DNA from: Halocaridina rubra
Taxonomy: Eukaryota; Arthropoda; Malacostraca; Decapoda; Atyidae
Direction of reading: 5' to 3'
Length of the DNA stretch: 64,000 nucleotides
Assembly: GCA_037179515.1 (NCBI GenBank)
Contig: JAXCGZ010020840.1
Location: 30,001 to 94,000 of the forward strand
The position numbers and the translations under genes were made by a program. Positions within the stretch are counted from its first letter, which is position 1. Every line of letters begins with the position of its first letter. Under the pieces are notes generated by a model. It was not told the origin of the DNA and searched no databases. It saw only the letters and a list, made by a program, of their open reading frames with translations. Shown here piece after piece: positions 63,936-64,000 of this stretch.

Positions 63936-64000
63936 ATATATTTGCATGTGTGTGTGTGTGTGTGTGTGCGTGCGTGAGAGAGAGAGAGAGAGAGAGAGAG
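63867..64000. repeat. (TA)n, (GT)n and (GA)n compound microsatellite
   Basis: TA to 63940, GT at 63949-63969, GA from 63977 to the window end. Confidence 0.97.

Overview
This is a eukaryotic, AT-rich, intron- and repeat-dense window. It most likely comes from an arthropod, and a decapod crustacean fits best. That call rests on very long (TA)n, (CT)n, (ATT)n and (CA)n arrays, many Tigger/pogo DNA transposons and several non-LTR retrotransposon families, alongside arthropod-type protein genes. The species is an inference; nothing in the sequence names it.

Two real protein-coding genes can be assembled, and they lie tail to tail. On the + strand, eleven exons between 14546 and 38795 encode the last 481 residues of the bifunctional glycosyltransferase LARGE (xylosyl-/glucuronyltransferase of matriglycan on alpha-dystroglycan). 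All splice phases agree and the GT49 DxD motif (DID) is intact. The roughly 275 N-terminal residues are not seen and probably lie upstream of the window. On the - strand, three coding exons (60630..60468, 59017..58910, 58686..57458) encode a complete 499-residue ETS repressor of the Yan/anterior open (ETV6/7) class. It has an N-terminal PNT/SAM domain, polyAla and Gln/His tracts, an ETS domain and a C-terminal PTDLS motif. A splice acceptor just upstream of its ATG implies a further 5'UTR exon beyond 64000.

Almost everything else is mobile or tandem repeat. Region by region: 1-7613 holds Tigger-A elements and foldback-containing derivatives; 8110-11354 a Tigger-C-like non-autonomous element with internal tandem units; 11355-14377 an RTE-like LINE (-); 14546-38795 the LARGE exons, whose introns contain a Tigger-A copy with an expanded subterminal satellite, a second RTE-like LINE (+), a Tigger-B copy, another foldback chimera, a Tigger-C derivative, three CR1-like LINE copies and a Tigger-B relic; 38796-about 40440 the LARGE 3'UTR; 40935-43848 two inverted jockey-like LINE copies; 44521-47116 Tigger-B; 48451-49613 a foldback chimera; 49718-52715 a Tigger-C shell carrying a CR1-like LINE that itself carries another LINE; 52792-54116 a CR1-like copy; 54826-55155 a 330-bp Tigger-B MITE; 56340-60656 the Yan gene; 60657-64000 its upstream intron/5' region, with two short tandem duplications and microsatellites.

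There is no operon, no phage and no CRISPR. The most unusual material is transposon biology: Tigger-type ends wrapped around a palindromic foldback element, an internal-deletion derivative whose breakpoint shows a 5-bp microhomology, a subterminal repeat that expanded into a small satellite, and the repeated juxtaposition of transposon and LINE ends with long TA arrays. All coordinates and homologies were read by eye, without database searches.
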